Below, piece by piece: positions 1 through 11,630 of a stretch of DNA of 64,000 nucleotides (the stretch's first letter is position 1; every line of letters begins with the position of its first letter). The stretch lies in the NCBI RefSeq assembly GCF_018691265.1, contig NW_024881299.1, forward strand, positions 1-64,000. Direction: 5' to 3'. The notes below the pieces were generated by a model that was given only the letters and a program-made list of their open reading frames with translations, ran no database searches and was not told the DNA's origin. The position numbers and the translations under genes are program-made. Source of the stretch: Tyto alba. Its lineage: Eukaryota > Chordata > Aves > Strigiformes > Tytonidae.

Positions 1-520
1 TCTCTCCGCCTCCGCCCCTTCCCACCTCCGCAGCGCCGGCTGCCCGACCCTCACCCACGCGGGGGCGGGCGGCACGCGCCTCCGAGCGCCTCCCCCGCGA
101 GGCTTCCCGGCCACCCGGCGGCTCGGGGGCGCCGAGCTCCCGGCGCCGGTGCTGCGCCCCGTCGGGGCCGGCCGGGAGGAATCCTTCCTCGCCGCACGGA
201 CCGGCCGCTCCTGGCCGCGGGCAGACGCGGCTGAGACTCTCTTTCTTCCGCTCCTCGGCCAGCTCCCGCGGGCGGGCAGCCCCCCCGCCCCCGACTCCCA
301 GCTGGAGCCCCTCGGCACGGCGGGGCCGGCCCCACCCGCAGCCTCACCGGCTGCCCCTGGGGCTGCCCCAGTCCAGCCCCAGCTCCCCAGCTCCCCAGCT
401 GCAGCCTATTTAAAACCTTGGCCCGGTCCCATCCTCACCTCACCGGTCCCACCTGAGCTGCCCCGGCCCCAGCCCACAGCTGGAGCCCGTGGGGAGCGGG
501 GCGGGGGGGCGTTGGTACCC
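1..520. other. GC-rich, CpG-rich stretch without an assignable gene
   Basis: The segment is rich in G, C and CpG, like a promoter or first-exon island, and contains an AT-rich TATA-like patch near 407-417. Open frames exist on both strands but none resembles a protein I know, and such frames are expected by chance in GC-rich DNA. It may be the edge of a CpG island belonging to a gene left of the window. Confidence 0.4.
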
Positions 521-524
521 GGCC

Positions 525-960
525 TGCAATAAGGTGATCTTAACAGGCTCAGGAGCAATACTGTCTTTTATTCGGGCCTGTGTGCTCGAGGGATTTTCCT
601 TGAATCGAGCACACCTAACGGCAGGTGCACGTGCTTCTTTTATACACCCAAATCACAGGTTGGTGCTTTTCCAAATGCTCCTATTAGACACCGATCGGTC
701 AGCAACTCTAATACGATTACGACACAGATTACACACCGACAAGATGCCCTGCACCCTGTCTGGCCATCCTGCATCCCAACCAGACCCTCTGCACCTTGCC
801 TGGACCCCCTTTCACCCCAAACAGCCCCCTTGCAAACTCATAAACTCTCTGGCATACCATGCTAGAATCGATGTCATTTTGTTGGAGGGAAAGGAAACAG
901 GAGGAAGTGCCTTACGTTGATTTTTTCTTTCTGTGGCTAAATCATCCGGAATGGCAAAAG
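525..960 (-). mobile_element. LTR-like remnant, minus orientation
   Basis: Read on the minus strand, this stretch has a TATA box (TATAAAAG, 637-644) followed about 70 bases later by a polyadenylation signal (AATAAA, 567-572) and a short U5-like tail ending in TGCA at 525. That spacing is typical of a retroviral LTR. The opposite (U3) border is not clear; 960 is only a guess based on where composition changes. No flanking duplication was identified and no retroviral genes are attached. The family cannot be named without a repeat library. Confidence 0.45.
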
Positions 961-1029
961 GATGGTGGTATGATTTCAAGCGACCCTACAGTTTTCACTT
1001 TAGAGAAGGATCGGGGAAAGAAGTCAAAG

Positions 1030-1400
1030 ACTGTCCGTGTCTGGCCCCCTACCTGTGGAGTGTGGGGGTACCTGGTACCCATCCTGGCCCTGCCTCACAG
1101 AGTTTGGGGTGCCCTGTCCCTGTCTTCCCCATGACCTGTCAAGTTTGTGGGTGTCTTGCCCCAAAGAGTTGGGGGTGCCCTGTCACCAAAGGGTTTGGGG
1201 TGCCTTGTCCCTGTCTGACCCACAACCTGGGGAGTTTGGGGTGTCCTGCCCCACAGAGTTTGGGGTGCCCTGTCCTGGTCCGACCCACAACCTGGAGAGT
1301 TTGGAGGTCCCTGTCCCTGTCTGACCCATAAACTTTGCAATTTGGGGGTGCCCTGCCCCTATCTTGGCCCTGCCCCACAGGGCCCATAGATTTCTATTTA
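1030..1400. repeat. Minisatellite, unit about 40-60 bp
   Basis: Imperfect tandem copies built around GTTTGGGGTGCCCTGTCC followed by a CTGACCCACAACCTGG-like segment. The frames open across it on both strands are repeat translations, not genes. Confidence 0.75.
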
Positions 1401-2079
1401 AGGTCTGAACCCACATTTTGGCATGTGGCAGGATGAAGCCTCAATTTCTTTATGTCCAGAAAAAAAATACATCTACAAAATTGTTATTTTTTTATATGCC
1501 AATTTGGGGGGATTTTTGAATTTTCCAAACTGACAATGAATTTTAAACTTCACTTTTCACCTATTTTACAACCAACCACCCGTCACCCCCCACACATCCC
1601 CAACAGGATTTGTACCGACAGATGAAAGATTTATGTGTCATTTGGTGTAATTCAGGCCAAAAAAATAGAAAAGAAAGATTAAAACTTGGTTCTGGGTAGC
1701 CAGGATTACACTTTTCTGGGCCTTGCCTGGGGCCTGGCCCAGGCTCTGGCACTGGCTGCCATGTTAATGCTCTGTAATTTAAGGTCGCTCTTTTAACTGC
1801 TCGCTGCCTACAACACAACATCAATTTTATGATCTTTAAGTAGCAAAACCCAGAGGTTTTCGGTCATTGCTGCCCCCAGTTTCCAGAGCAGGGCTACATA
1901 TCGCTGCCTGGTCCTGGTGGGACCCAGGCGCTACCAGTTTGGGGGGATTTCTCCCTAAAATACAGCTAGGGGCCATGGGGTTTACCCCATCCTAGTGAAA
2001 TAAATATGGGGAAATATTTGGCAGAAACATTTTTCCTTGGAGATGCTCCTTTTCTCCCCGTCCTGGTTTTCCCCTGTGA
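1401..2079. other. Unique sequence, nothing recognised
   Basis: AT-richer, apparently single-copy sequence with several homopolymer T and A stretches. No exon, RNA gene or mobile element could be supported here. Confidence 0.5.
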
Positions 2080-2420
2080 CCCACCCCTCTGTGCCCCAAA
2101 TCCTTTTAAAGCCTCTCCCCCAAAGGGGTGTCCCCTCTGGGTGCCCCACAACCCTTTTGGGTGCCCCCCCATGTGCCCCTTTGGGTACCCTCCCAGCCCT
2201 TTTGGGTGCCCCTGTGCTCCTTTGGATGCCCCCCCCCAGCCCTTTTGGGTGCCCTCCCATGTGCCTCCATGCCCCTTTGGGTACCCCTCTAGTCCCTTTG
2301 GGTGTTCCTTGTCTCCCTCTTAGGTGTCCCCCCACTCCCCTTAGGGTGCTCTCCCAACTCCTCCCTGTCCCTTTGAGTACCTCAGCCCTCTTTGAGTACA
2401 CCCCACCTCCATGCCCCTCT
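2080..2420. repeat. Minisatellite with CCCTTTTGGGTGCCCC units
   Basis: Roughly a dozen degenerate copies of a 16-30 bp unit containing CCTTTTGGGTGCCC. It lies just upstream of the ADPRH-like gene. Confidence 0.75.
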
Positions 2421-2678
2421 GGATGCCCCCCCTCAGCGTCCCCCCAGTCCCCTCCCAGTGCTTTTTGGGTTCCTCTGGATCCTTTCTCCTCCCCACCACA
2501 CCCCAGAGATAGAGATCCTGGGGTCCCTCCCCACTCATCCCCAACGAGCCAGCTCCCCTGTTCCCCTCCCCGCCCCCCCGCCTTAAAATCGCCGGGGTGG
2601 CCTCAACCTCCTTAAGGGCCCCCAGCCAGCACTGGCCCCGTGCCCCAAACCTGACCGGCACCCCCAGCTGCTCCAGCA

Positions 2679-5600
2679 ATGGAAGAGACGTGAGTGTCCC
2701 CGGGGGTCCCCCGCACTCCAGCCCCCCCTTCTCCCTAAAATTCCCCACCCCAGCCATGTTTCCCACCCCCCCAGGGTGCCCTCAGTGGAAGCCTACGAAG
2801 CAGCCATGGTGCTGAGTGGGGTGGGGGACGCGCTCGGGTACCGGGGGGGCCGCTGGGAATACTGTACCTCGGGACCCCAAATCCACGCCGAGCTGGCCGA
2901 GCTGGGGGGGCTGGAAGCCATCACCCTGGAGCCCCCCGAGTGGCCCGTCAGTGATGACACCGTCCTTCACCTCGCCACCGCCGAAGGCCTGGCCACAGGT
3001 TTGGGGGGGGAGAGAAACTGGGGGGGTCTCCAGTGCACCCCACAACCACCGGGGAGGGTCCCCGGGGGATGGCATTGTACCCCAAGCCCACAACAGAGTG
3101 TTCAGGGTGGGGGGGTCCCTGGGGAGGTTAGAGGTCCCCATTATACCTCTGAGCTTCTTGGGGGGGGGCGGGGTTCTGATGGGTTTTGAGGTGATACCCA
3201 GTTATAGCCCAAACTCGATGGTCCCTGCGAGGGGCTTTTGGGGGTCCCCAGCCAGCTCTGAAAGGGGTTTGGGGTCATCCTAATTCCACACACACACCCC
3301 CTCTTAGGGGCTCCAGTGAGACTCCCTATTTCCCCCACAAAAAAATTAGAGGGGTCCCCATTTCCTCTCAGGGGGCGGGGCAGGGTGTGTGTCCTATTTT
3401 TCCCTACAATTTGCAGGAATGTGTGTTCCCTTTCCTCCCATATTGGGTGCTGGGGGGGAAGGCCCATTTCCCTCTCTCAATTTGGGGGGACTGGGGGTGG
3501 TTACCCCCTTTCCCACCCAATTTGGGGTGCTCAGGAGGCTTCCCCATTTCTCCTGAATTTTGGGGTGTTCACAGATGTCATCCCAATTCCTCTCCTGTCA
3601 CGTGGGGGGTGGGGGATGGTCATGGGGAGTGTCACCCTTCCTCTTTAGTTTTGGGTTGTCTATGGGGTGGCGTTCCCTTTCCCCACCATTCAGGGGTGGT
3701 GCAATGGGGAGGGGTCTTCCTCTTCCCCTTAAGTTTTGGGGGGGAGGTTGCATGGGGCCTCTCCTTCCCCTCCAATTTGGGTGGTCCAGGGCAGGGGGAG
3801 GGGGGGACCTCAGTAACAACCCCCCCAGGCCTGGAGGGGGAAGACCTCTTGCAGGAGCTGGCTCGCCGTTATGTGGCTGCCATGGGTGACATGGAGGGCC
3901 GCAAGCCAGGACCCACCAGCATCCTGGGTGAGTGGGGTCCGATGGTCTGGGGGGGCAGTTTTGGGGGTTCCGGGGGGGTCTCACCCCCCCTAAATCCCCC
4001 CCCACCCCCAGGCACCTCTCAGTTGCGTCCTGGGGAGCCCGAGGGTTATCGCATCCCCTTCAACCCCAGCGGCACCGGTTGTGGGGCTGCCATGCGCAGC
4101 CTGGCCATTGGCCTCAGGTGGGGACGGGGACACGGGAAGGGACAGCGGTGGCAGGGATGGGGACATGGGGGGGGGGGGGGGGGGCAAGTGGGGATGGGGT
4201 GGGTGGAGGTATCAGAGCTGGAGGGACGGGGGGCTGGATGGGAATGGGGACATCGGGGTGTCAGAGGCGGAGGGATGGGGACATAGAGGGTGTTGGGGAT
4301 GGGGACGTGGGGGTGTAAGAGGTGGAGGGGATGGGGACACAAGGGTGTCAGAACTGGAGGGGTGGGAGGATGGGGACATGGTGGGACAGGGACAAGGAGG
4401 GGTGGGGACATGAGGGTGTCAGAGCTGGAGGGGCGGGGATGGGGTAACAGGGACATTGGGGTGTAAGGGGGGGGAGGGATGGGGACATAGAGGGGGATGG
4501 GGACATGAGGGTGTTGGAACTGGGGAGGACAAGGACCAGGGACTGGGGAGATGGTGGAGCTGGGTGGCCGGGGATGGGAGGGCTGGGATGTCTTAGCTGG
4601 GGAGGGGGCGGGCCTCAAGGGGACAGAGAACATGGGAACAGCGATAGGGAGGAGGGGACAGAGGTGTCGCAGGGCAGGCGGGAGGGGGACATGGAGGTGG
4701 CGGGGCCGGGGGGCAGCAGGGACACGAACAGGGGGGACAAGGGTGGTGGGATGGGGATAGGGACAAGGCTGGGGCTATAGGGACCAAGGAGAGGGGCGGT
4801 GGGGGGGTGGGAGAGGACGGGGCTGATGCCCACACAGGTACCCCCACCCCTGGGAGCTGCCGACGCTGATCCGGGTGAGCATCGAGAGCGGGCGCATGAC
4901 CCACCACCACCCCACCGGTGGGTGCCAGGCAGGGAGGGGCGGGAGGAGGAGGCGATGCTGGAGACACTCTCCCCCCCCCTCAAAAAAAAAAACCTGTCTC
5001 CTCCACAGGGTACCTTGGGGCACTGGCGGTGGCCCTCTTTGGGGCTCTGGGGGTGCGGGGAGAGCCTCCAGAGCACTGGGGGGCTGAGCTGCTGCGGGTC
5101 CTGCCCCTGGCGTGGGATTACGTGGAGGGTGCTGGGGTTGCCGTGGGGGACAACGCTGCTGCCTGGCCCTTCTTTGGGGATGCCTGGCGCCGGTGAGGGG
5201 GTACTGGGAGTGCTGCGAGGGGTTGGTGAGGATACTGGGAAGGGCTCAGGGCGTCACCAGCGTCACTGGTTCTCTCCCAGTCCTGACAGCGTGATGCACT
5301 GGTAGCACTGCTTGGATGTCTCCTGCCCCACTGTCATTAGTGTCACTGCTGACCCTGGTGCCCAGTCTGTCCGCAGAGCCACCGGTGCCTCTCCCCAGTG
5401 TCCCCATGTCCCCAGTGTCCCTGCCAGTGCTGCGATCCTCAGCTGTGGGAATGTGGCCCAGGGCCAGTGTCCCTGGTGCTCTTGGTTCCCCTCGCGTTAC
5501 TGGTGGCCCCACCACCTCCACTGCCATGGTGCCCCCCCAGTGTCTCAGTTGTCCCCAAGGTCCCCACAAGTACCTCGTGTCACACGGGCTGCTGGAGATC

Positions 5601-6189
5601 CACAGCCCAGTGACCCCCAGTGTCACTAGTTACCCCATTTCCACTGGTGACACCAATGACCCCAATGTCTCCAATGACACCAATGTCCCTGGTGACTCCA
5701 GTGTCCCCACAACTCCAGCGTCCCTTGTGTCCCCAATACCTCCAGTGACCCCGGTGTCTCCACGCCTTCGATGACTCCAGTGCTCCCAGTGACCTCAGTG
5801 TCCCACGTCCCTGCAGGTACCTGGAGTCCCGGGGGCTTCTGGAGGGTCACGGCCCACCGCAGGTGCCATCCCTCCTGTCACCGGCCGAGAGGGATGCGGC
5901 GTACCTGGGCTGGGCACTGGACGGGTGGCCAGGGCGCAGCGGCCACGATGCGCCTATGGTGGCCCTGGAGGCCCTGCTGGCAGCTGGCGGGTGCTGGGGG
6001 GACCTGTGTGCCAGGGGGGTGCTGCACGGTGGGGACAACGATTCAACAGGGACCATTGCCGCGGGGTGCTGGGGGTTGCGGGGGGGGCTGGCACCCATCC
6101 CCCCTGGTCTGCATTGCCACCTGGAGCACCGCAGGCGGCTGCGCGACGCTGCCCACCGCCTCCACGCGCTGGCCTGGGGGACACGCTGA
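2679..6189 (+). CDS. ADPRH: ADP-ribosylarginine hydrolase (ADPRH-like)
   Basis: Removes ADP-ribose from arginine residues of proteins; cytosolic Mg2+-dependent macro-enzyme family also called ARH1. Coding exons: 2679-2689, 2775-2998, 3829-3927, 4012-4117, 4838-4917, 5009-5192 and 5817-6189, all with GT-AG borders. They join without a frame break to 358 residues, against 357 in human ADPRH. The first coding exon is only 11 nt (ATGGAAGAGAC) and splices in frame to the GTG at 2776. Visible family marks are the N-terminal [14 protein letters not shown], the metal-binding SDDT (residues 63-66), [26 protein letters not shown], and the C-terminal GGDNDST (about 306-312). Both acidic clusters are intact, so it should be catalytically active, unlike the ADPRHL1 pseudoenzyme. 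Whether it is the one-to-one ADPRH orthologue or a bird paralogue needs phylogeny. No clear AATAAA follows the stop. Confidence 0.93.
4145..4560. repeat. G-rich minisatellite in ADPRH-like intron 4
   Basis: Degenerate copies of a unit like GGGATGGGGACATGGGGG plus GTGTCAGAGCTGGAGG. It includes a run of more than 12 G near 4169 and is strongly purine-biased on the sense strand. Confidence 0.75.
5310..5810. repeat. Minisatellite in ADPRH-like intron 6
   Basis: Short imperfect units such as CCCCAGTGTCCC and CCAATGACACCAATG recur through most of the intron before the last exon. Confidence 0.65.
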
Positions 6190-6239
6190 GCCCCTGCGAT
6201 GTCCCCGGTGTCACCTACTGTCCCCTTCCTGGGAAAAGC

Positions 6240-6540
6240 CCTTGTGGGTCCCCCAGGGTGAAGCAGGCACCTTCATGGGGTCCTGGAGGGGGATGGGAAG
6301 TTTTCTGGGGTTCATCAGGGACCTTAATGGGGTTCTGGGGGGCTCAGGAGAGTCCTTGGGTGTCAGCAGGATCCTTCATGGGGTGCTGGGAGAGGGGGGG
6401 TGAGAAGGTCCCTGAGGGGTCTGCAGGGAACTTCACAGGGTCCTGGGGTCCTCGGAAGGGCCCCAGGGAGACTCTGGGGGGGAAGCAGGGCCCTTCCAGG
6501 GGTGCTGGGGGGGTCAGACAAGGCCCCCAGGAGACCACCA
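6240..6540. repeat. Degenerate minisatellite 3' of the ADPRH-like gene
   Basis: About five loose copies of a roughly 60-bp unit with GGGGTCCTGGGGGG and AGCAGGGACCTTCATGG segments. No gene is seen from 6190 to 7020. Confidence 0.55.
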
Positions 6541-7019
6541 TAGCCACCTTCAGGTGGCCTTTTATCCCTCCACAGCTAGAGACCCCAGAACCTCCCCAAG
6601 GAGCCTCAGACACCCCCACAGTAAAAAAAGTGTCCTCCCAAGCCATGTTGTGTCTAGGTTTGTGCCCTGCGCCTCTTGTCCTGTCACCGTCACTGCTGAG
6701 GTCCCACCTGGGTGGAACCCCCGACAGCCAAATCCTCTCCAGGCTGACCAGTTCTGGCTCACACAGCCCCTCCAAGAGGCTCCTGATCATGGAGCATCTT
6801 GGGGACCCTTTACTGGACTCCCTCACAGTCACTCCATCTCTCTTGTACTGGTAGCCCAGGACTTAGATCCAGTGGCCAAAGCGTGGGCTCATCAGTCCTG
6901 AGTGGAGACGAAGGAGTGCACAACCTGAATGCCAGTACCCCTCCAGTTGCCACCCAGGATGGTGATGGCCTTCGTACATTGCTAGTTATGGTCGTTTTAG
7001 TGGACCCACATCCCCAAGG

Positions 7020-8110
7020 TCCTTTGAAGCAAAAAGTGATGGGCCCCCAGGGTTAACAACCCCAAGGGTGATGGGCCCCGGATGTGATGGCCCCGAAGGG
7101 TAAACCACCACAGGTCTGATGGGCCCAGGGTTAATCACCCCAAGGATGATGGGACAAAGGACTAAGGGGCCCCGGGGTTAACAACGCCAAGAGTTATGGG
7201 CCCACAAGCTGTTGGGCCCCTGGTGTCAACCACCAGTTGGTGATGTGCCCAAAGGGTGTTGGGACCTGGCTTTAACTGCCCCAAGGCTGATGAGCCCCAA
7301 GGTTGACCATGCCAAGGGTGAAGGGCCCAAGGAGTGATGGGAACTCAGAGTTAAACACCCCGAGGGTGATGTGCCTCGGTGTTAACCACTTCAGAGAGTC
7401 TTTGTCCCTTGGGATGTTGGGCCTGAGGCTTAACCATCCTGAGGGTGATGGGCCCAAGGGGTGATGGGTCCCCAAGGTTAACCACCTCAAGGCTGATGAG
7501 CCAAAGCCATAACCAGGGTTAACAACTCCAAGGGTGATGGGCCCCCCCGGGTTGGTGGAGGTTGACAACCCAGAGGATGAAAGGCACAAGAGGTGATCAG
7601 AAAACAAGTTTCAGCACCTTTTGGGTGATAGACCCCCATGGTGATGGGCTTTAACCACCCCAGGGGTGATGGGCCCCTGGGGTGATGGGCTCCTAGGGTT
7701 ATCCACCCCAAGTGTGATGGGAATCCAGGGTTACGTACCCCAAGGCTGATGGGCCCAAGAAGTGATGGGCACCTGGTTTTAAACACCCCAAAGCTGAGGA
7801 GCTCCGAAGATGAAGGGCCTCTGGGTTTAAACACCCAAAGGGTGACTGGGCCCAAGGGGTGATGGACCCCCACGGTTAAACACCCCAAAGTGGATGGGTC
7901 AAAGGGTTATGGGTCCCAGGGTCAACCACCTTGATGGAGATGGGCTAAAGACATGATGGACCAACATTGTTAACCACCCCAGTGGTGATGGGACCCTGAG
8001 AAGACTGGGTGCTAGGGTTTAACAACCCATGGTTGATGGGCCTCCAGGTGTAACTAACCCAGGGGTGATGGCCCAGGGGGTGATGGGAAACCAGGGTTAA
8101 CCACCTGTAC
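7020..8110. repeat. Large degenerate minisatellite A (GATGGGCCC / GGTTAACCACCCC)
   Basis: More than twenty divergent copies of a roughly 45-55 bp unit of the form GTGATGGGCCCCAAGGGGTTAACCACCCC. Its minus-strand open frames are repeat translation. It abuts a second array with a different unit. Confidence 0.85.
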
Positions 8111-8815
8111 TGGTTTTGTCTGGGTTTAAAGGTTAAAAGACTCATTTTAAGGACCCAGAACATAATTTTTAAGCCCCGAAGTTTGATTTTGAAGAGCAAA
8201 AGACTCATTTGTAGAGCCCAAAGCCTAATCTACAGATCCAAAGACTCATTCTTGGACCCAAAACCTAATTTTTATTTCCAAAAGACTCATTTTCAGGGAC
8301 CAAAGCCTCGTTTCCAGGAACTAGTGCTAATTTTTAGGATCTAGTCCGTAATTTTGAGGGACCAAAGCCTCATATTGAGGGTCCGAATACTAATTTTGTA
8401 GGGCTCATTTAGGGTCCACACTCCTCACTTGAGGCTCAAAGACTCATGTTCTTCATGTCCAAAGACTCATTTTGAACATCCAAAGACCCGCTGTTAGGGT
8501 CTGTAGCCTCATTTTTAGGGCCAAAATCCCCATTTTTAGGGTCCAAGGCTGTCTTTTAGTACCCATAGTCTTTTTTTAGGACCCACAGTTTCACTTCTGT
8601 TTTCCAAGTGTCATTTATCAGTTCCAATGTTTTTTCTTTTAAGGTTCAAACGCCCCTTTTAAGGGCCCAGAGCATCATTTTTAAGGTCCGAAGTGTGACT
8701 TTGAAGGTCCATAGCCTCAATTGTAGAGTCCAAAGCCTGATTTATAGTGTCCTAAAGCCTCATTTTTACTTTCCAAAGCCTTAGTTTTGCCTCCAAACCC
8801 CATTTTAGGCTAGGA
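8111..8815. repeat. Large degenerate minisatellite B (TCATTTTTAGGGTCCAAAGCC)
   Basis: Around twenty to thirty divergent copies of a roughly 21-24 bp unit resembling AAAGCCTCATTTTTAGGGTC. Composition is AT-richer than array A. Confidence 0.85.
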
Positions 8816-9484
8816 GGAGTTTCCAGCCACAGATTATTAAGGGAGCACAGACCTAATTTGCAGAAAACTTCAGATGTAGAACAACTTTGCAACAAAATCT
8901 GGTGTTGTCAGACTAAATTCTGGAAATGTGGTAGATTTGGCATTGCAGCCACCGTATGTTCAAAGCACCAGGCTGCCCAAATTCCACTGTTCCTTTTTCC
9001 AAAGACATAAAATACTGTTAGAAGTGTCCATCTTTCTTCCAAGGTCTCATATCAGGGGTTTTTAACACATCTGACGATAAGACACAACCTCAAGCAGATG
9101 CAAAAATTCTACCACGTATTTTAAGACACTTTGGGATAATTTATGGCACAGGACAGATGTGGTTTATTTCAGTATTTAAACCAGGACAGTCAAATAAGGA
9201 ATTATCAGCTCAGAACTACCAGCCTACTGCAAAACCTTTTCTGGAGCACAGGTAAAATATTACTAAGTGCTTTCTAAGGATCAAGAATTCTAGTAATTTT
9301 TTAGGAAGTTTTTTTTTATTACAGAGGTGTCTTAGTGTAGCCTTTTTGGCCGTGGAGCTTCTCCAGCTATTGATACCAGAAAATCAAAATAAATTCAACA
9401 AAAATTCCCAACATTTAAATAAATGCTCACTGAATGATACTGGACTATGCATCTCGGTATGATTCTTTGGACAATCAGCTCTTG
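8816..9484. other. AT-rich unique sequence, no gene seen
   Basis: No splice-bounded exon, RNA gene or complete mobile element was recognised. The AT-rich composition contrasts with the genes on either side. Confidence 0.5.
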
Positions 9485-9640
9485 GCAGACTCCTTGTAGA
9501 ACCACTTACAGCACTAGGACTCTGTCCAACATGTTGCTCATTCATTTATAATTTTATTTTTAATTTTTATATTTAAACACAAGCAGAAGGAACAGAGAAA
9601 GCCCAGAGAAATCTGGGACTCTGGAGGCAGCCCATGCTGG
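9485..9640 (+). repeat. Dispersed direct repeat, copy 1
   Basis: Starts GCAGACTCCTTGTAGA and includes a second matching patch GGACTCTGGAGG near 9612. The same two patches recur about 1,063 bases downstream in the same order and spacing, so this is one copy of a diverged duplicated element. Confidence 0.6.
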
Positions 9641-10077
9641 AGCAGTTTGGTGCTGGGAGGACTGCAGCCCGCGGGAAGAACCCACGTAGGAGAAGTTCAT
9701 GGAGGACTGTCTCCCGTAGGAGAGAACCCATGCTGGAGCAGGGGAAGAGTGTAAGGAGTCCTGCCCCCTGTGCCATTGCAGGCAGGGAGCAAAGCTGAGC
9801 CTGGGAAGAAGGGAGGGGTGGGGAGGGAAGGTGTTTTTCAGATGTGGTAATGCTTCTCACTGTCTTCCTCCATTTGCTAAGTGGTGGTGGTGGTATCTGA
9901 ATTAAATTCATGTTCTTCTTCTTCCCCTAACGAGACTGTCTTCTGCCTGTGACTGAAATGGGTGAGTCATCCCTCCCTGTCCTTATCTCAATCCCAGAGA
10001 TTTTTCATCCCTGAGGGGAAAGGAGTGAGCAAGCGGCTGCATGGTGCTCAGATGCCCTCTGGGCTCAAACCATGACA
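9580..10077 (+). mobile_element. Degenerate LTR remnant of avian class III (ERVL-like) type
   Basis: Contains the recurring GCCCATGCTGGAGCAG and GGAGGACTGTCTCCCGT segments and ends in GGGCTCAAACCATGACA. I associate this combination with the LTRs of bird class III endogenous retroviruses; that association is from memory. The left border is uncertain and overlaps the dispersed repeat copy. No coding remnant is attached. Confidence 0.45.
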
Positions 10078-10547
10078 GTATTCAAGACATCACCAATATG
10101 ATGACATTTTTTGCAGTTCAGGTGTATCTTTCATAGCCACAGATGGCAACTCCATAGCCTCCTCCTGGGCCCACCCCGGGGAGGGAGGCGAAGGGGAAAT
10201 TCAGATTGTACCTGCTCAGCCATGGCCATTCACGATGAAGAACTATCTGACACAGAGGGCAAGAAGGCCCAACTGTGGAAGGACTTTGGGGACGGAAAGG
10301 TTCTTAGTCAGGAAACAAAGTTTCCCTCGGTGATGAGGTGAGAAAGGCCATGGTGTTGTCTTGGAGCAATGATGCGGGCCAGGCGCCCAGGGGCTGCCTT
10401 TGTGCTGCAGAACTGGCACTGGGGGGGTGAACTCAAGGCTGGGCTGAGGCACCCCAGGATGAGGCTCACCAGATCGGTGCAGATCAAGCAAAAAAGTATA
10501 TAAGGTATATAAGGAATATACAACACATCAACTCATGGTGCATCTTC

Positions 10548-10700
10548 GCAGACTCCTTGTAGACTCACTTACGGCGGTAGGACACTGCCCAATGCATTGC
10601 TCACTTAAATCCTTTAAAATTTAGCAAAGATATGTGTTTAATTTGCCTCAATAGGTAAAAAGACCAGCCAAGAATCCAGGGGACTCTGGAGGGCAGCAGC
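10548..10700 (+). repeat. Dispersed direct repeat, copy 2
   Basis: GCAGACTCCTTGTAGA at 10548 and GGGACTCTGGAGG near 10678 match copy 1 at 9485-9640 in order and spacing, with moderate divergence between. Confidence 0.6.
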
Positions 10701-10962
10701 ATCCCCTATGAGCAGCCCCCCCCTATGACCCACCCCATCGCAGAAAGCAAGATTATTGAAAAGATACCCACACGGGGAGTTAACAAGGCGGATTCTGGTA
10801 TTGATTATAATAACGAACCTTTTGCCCCCACCCCAGCAACACCATTATCTGAGCACAACCTGGATGAGGTACTTTGTACCCTGTTATTAAAAGAACTTCC
10901 AGTTCCTTCCAGAGATGTAACCCAAGGTGGTGGGGTAGGAGGCAACTGCCATTACGTCAATA

Positions 10963-10966
10963 GAAT
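10963..10966. repeat. Target-site duplication GAAT, left copy
   Basis: Identical to 11627-11630 across the solo LTR. Confidence 0.75.
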
Positions 10967-11626
10967 TGTTAGGGTTTTGAAAATTGTGTTGAATGATTTA
11001 ACTACATATGTAGGTAGAACGAATATAATGAGTAGAGATAGGCCTTAGCAACAGGGTGAGCTGTTGCCATAGGAAGGGATGTGCAAGAGAAGTTGAGAAG
11101 AAAGGGAACACGATGTGATGCTTGTTTGGAATTACAACAGGGCCATAAAACACTCAGAAGAATATTGGGGGAGACTGTTCTAAAAGGAGAGAACAAAAGA
11201 AAGTGTCATTTATCATACCTATATTATTAAGTTGTTCATTGGCCCAAAACCCCAAACCATGGTGACCTAGAAGCACAGGTGGTCAGCAGCAGGCAGATTC
11301 TAAGATAAATGGCCAAATGATTTAGTAACTTTTATGTATATGTATGATTTAGAGAATGAGGAAGCAATAATATAGTAATGATGTAATGAGTAAAAATAAT
11401 AGTAACCAATACAGATAAAGGGCAGTTCTAATCAGCAATTAAAAGCGGACGTTGTGCGCATGCCTATTATAATGAGTGAGAACAAAGAATGTTGGGGTAT
11501 AAGTATTTGTGGGTTACAAGGTTTCGGCGGACACCTTTGGGAATGATCCTGTGTCCCCGCTGCACATCGTCAATAAAGACATCTCTGATTATCTAACTTT
11601 GTGTAGATACCTGCAGATTTGCAACA
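10967..11626 (+). mobile_element. Solo LTR of an endogenous retrovirus
   Basis: A 660-bp element with TGTTAG... at the left and ...GCAACA at the right, so the termini are TG and CA inside a short inverted TGTT/AACA repeat. Inside are a TATA box (TATAAG, 11498-11503) and a polyadenylation signal (AATAAA, 11572-11577) at normal LTR spacing. It is flanked by the direct duplication GAAT (10963-10966 and 11627-11630). No internal retroviral genes follow, so it is a solo LTR left by recombination. A 4-bp duplication fits gammaretrovirus-like integration; 5 bp (AGAAT) is also possible because the outer A is shared. Confidence 0.8.
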
Positions 11627-11630
11627 GAAT
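11627..11630. repeat. Target-site duplication GAAT, right copy
   Basis: Identical to 10963-10966; directly follows the terminal CA of the LTR. Confidence 0.75.

Noticed and set aside
7020..8815. CRISPR-like array
   Set aside because: The units are degenerate, contiguous and without unique spacers, in a vertebrate genome; they are minisatellites.
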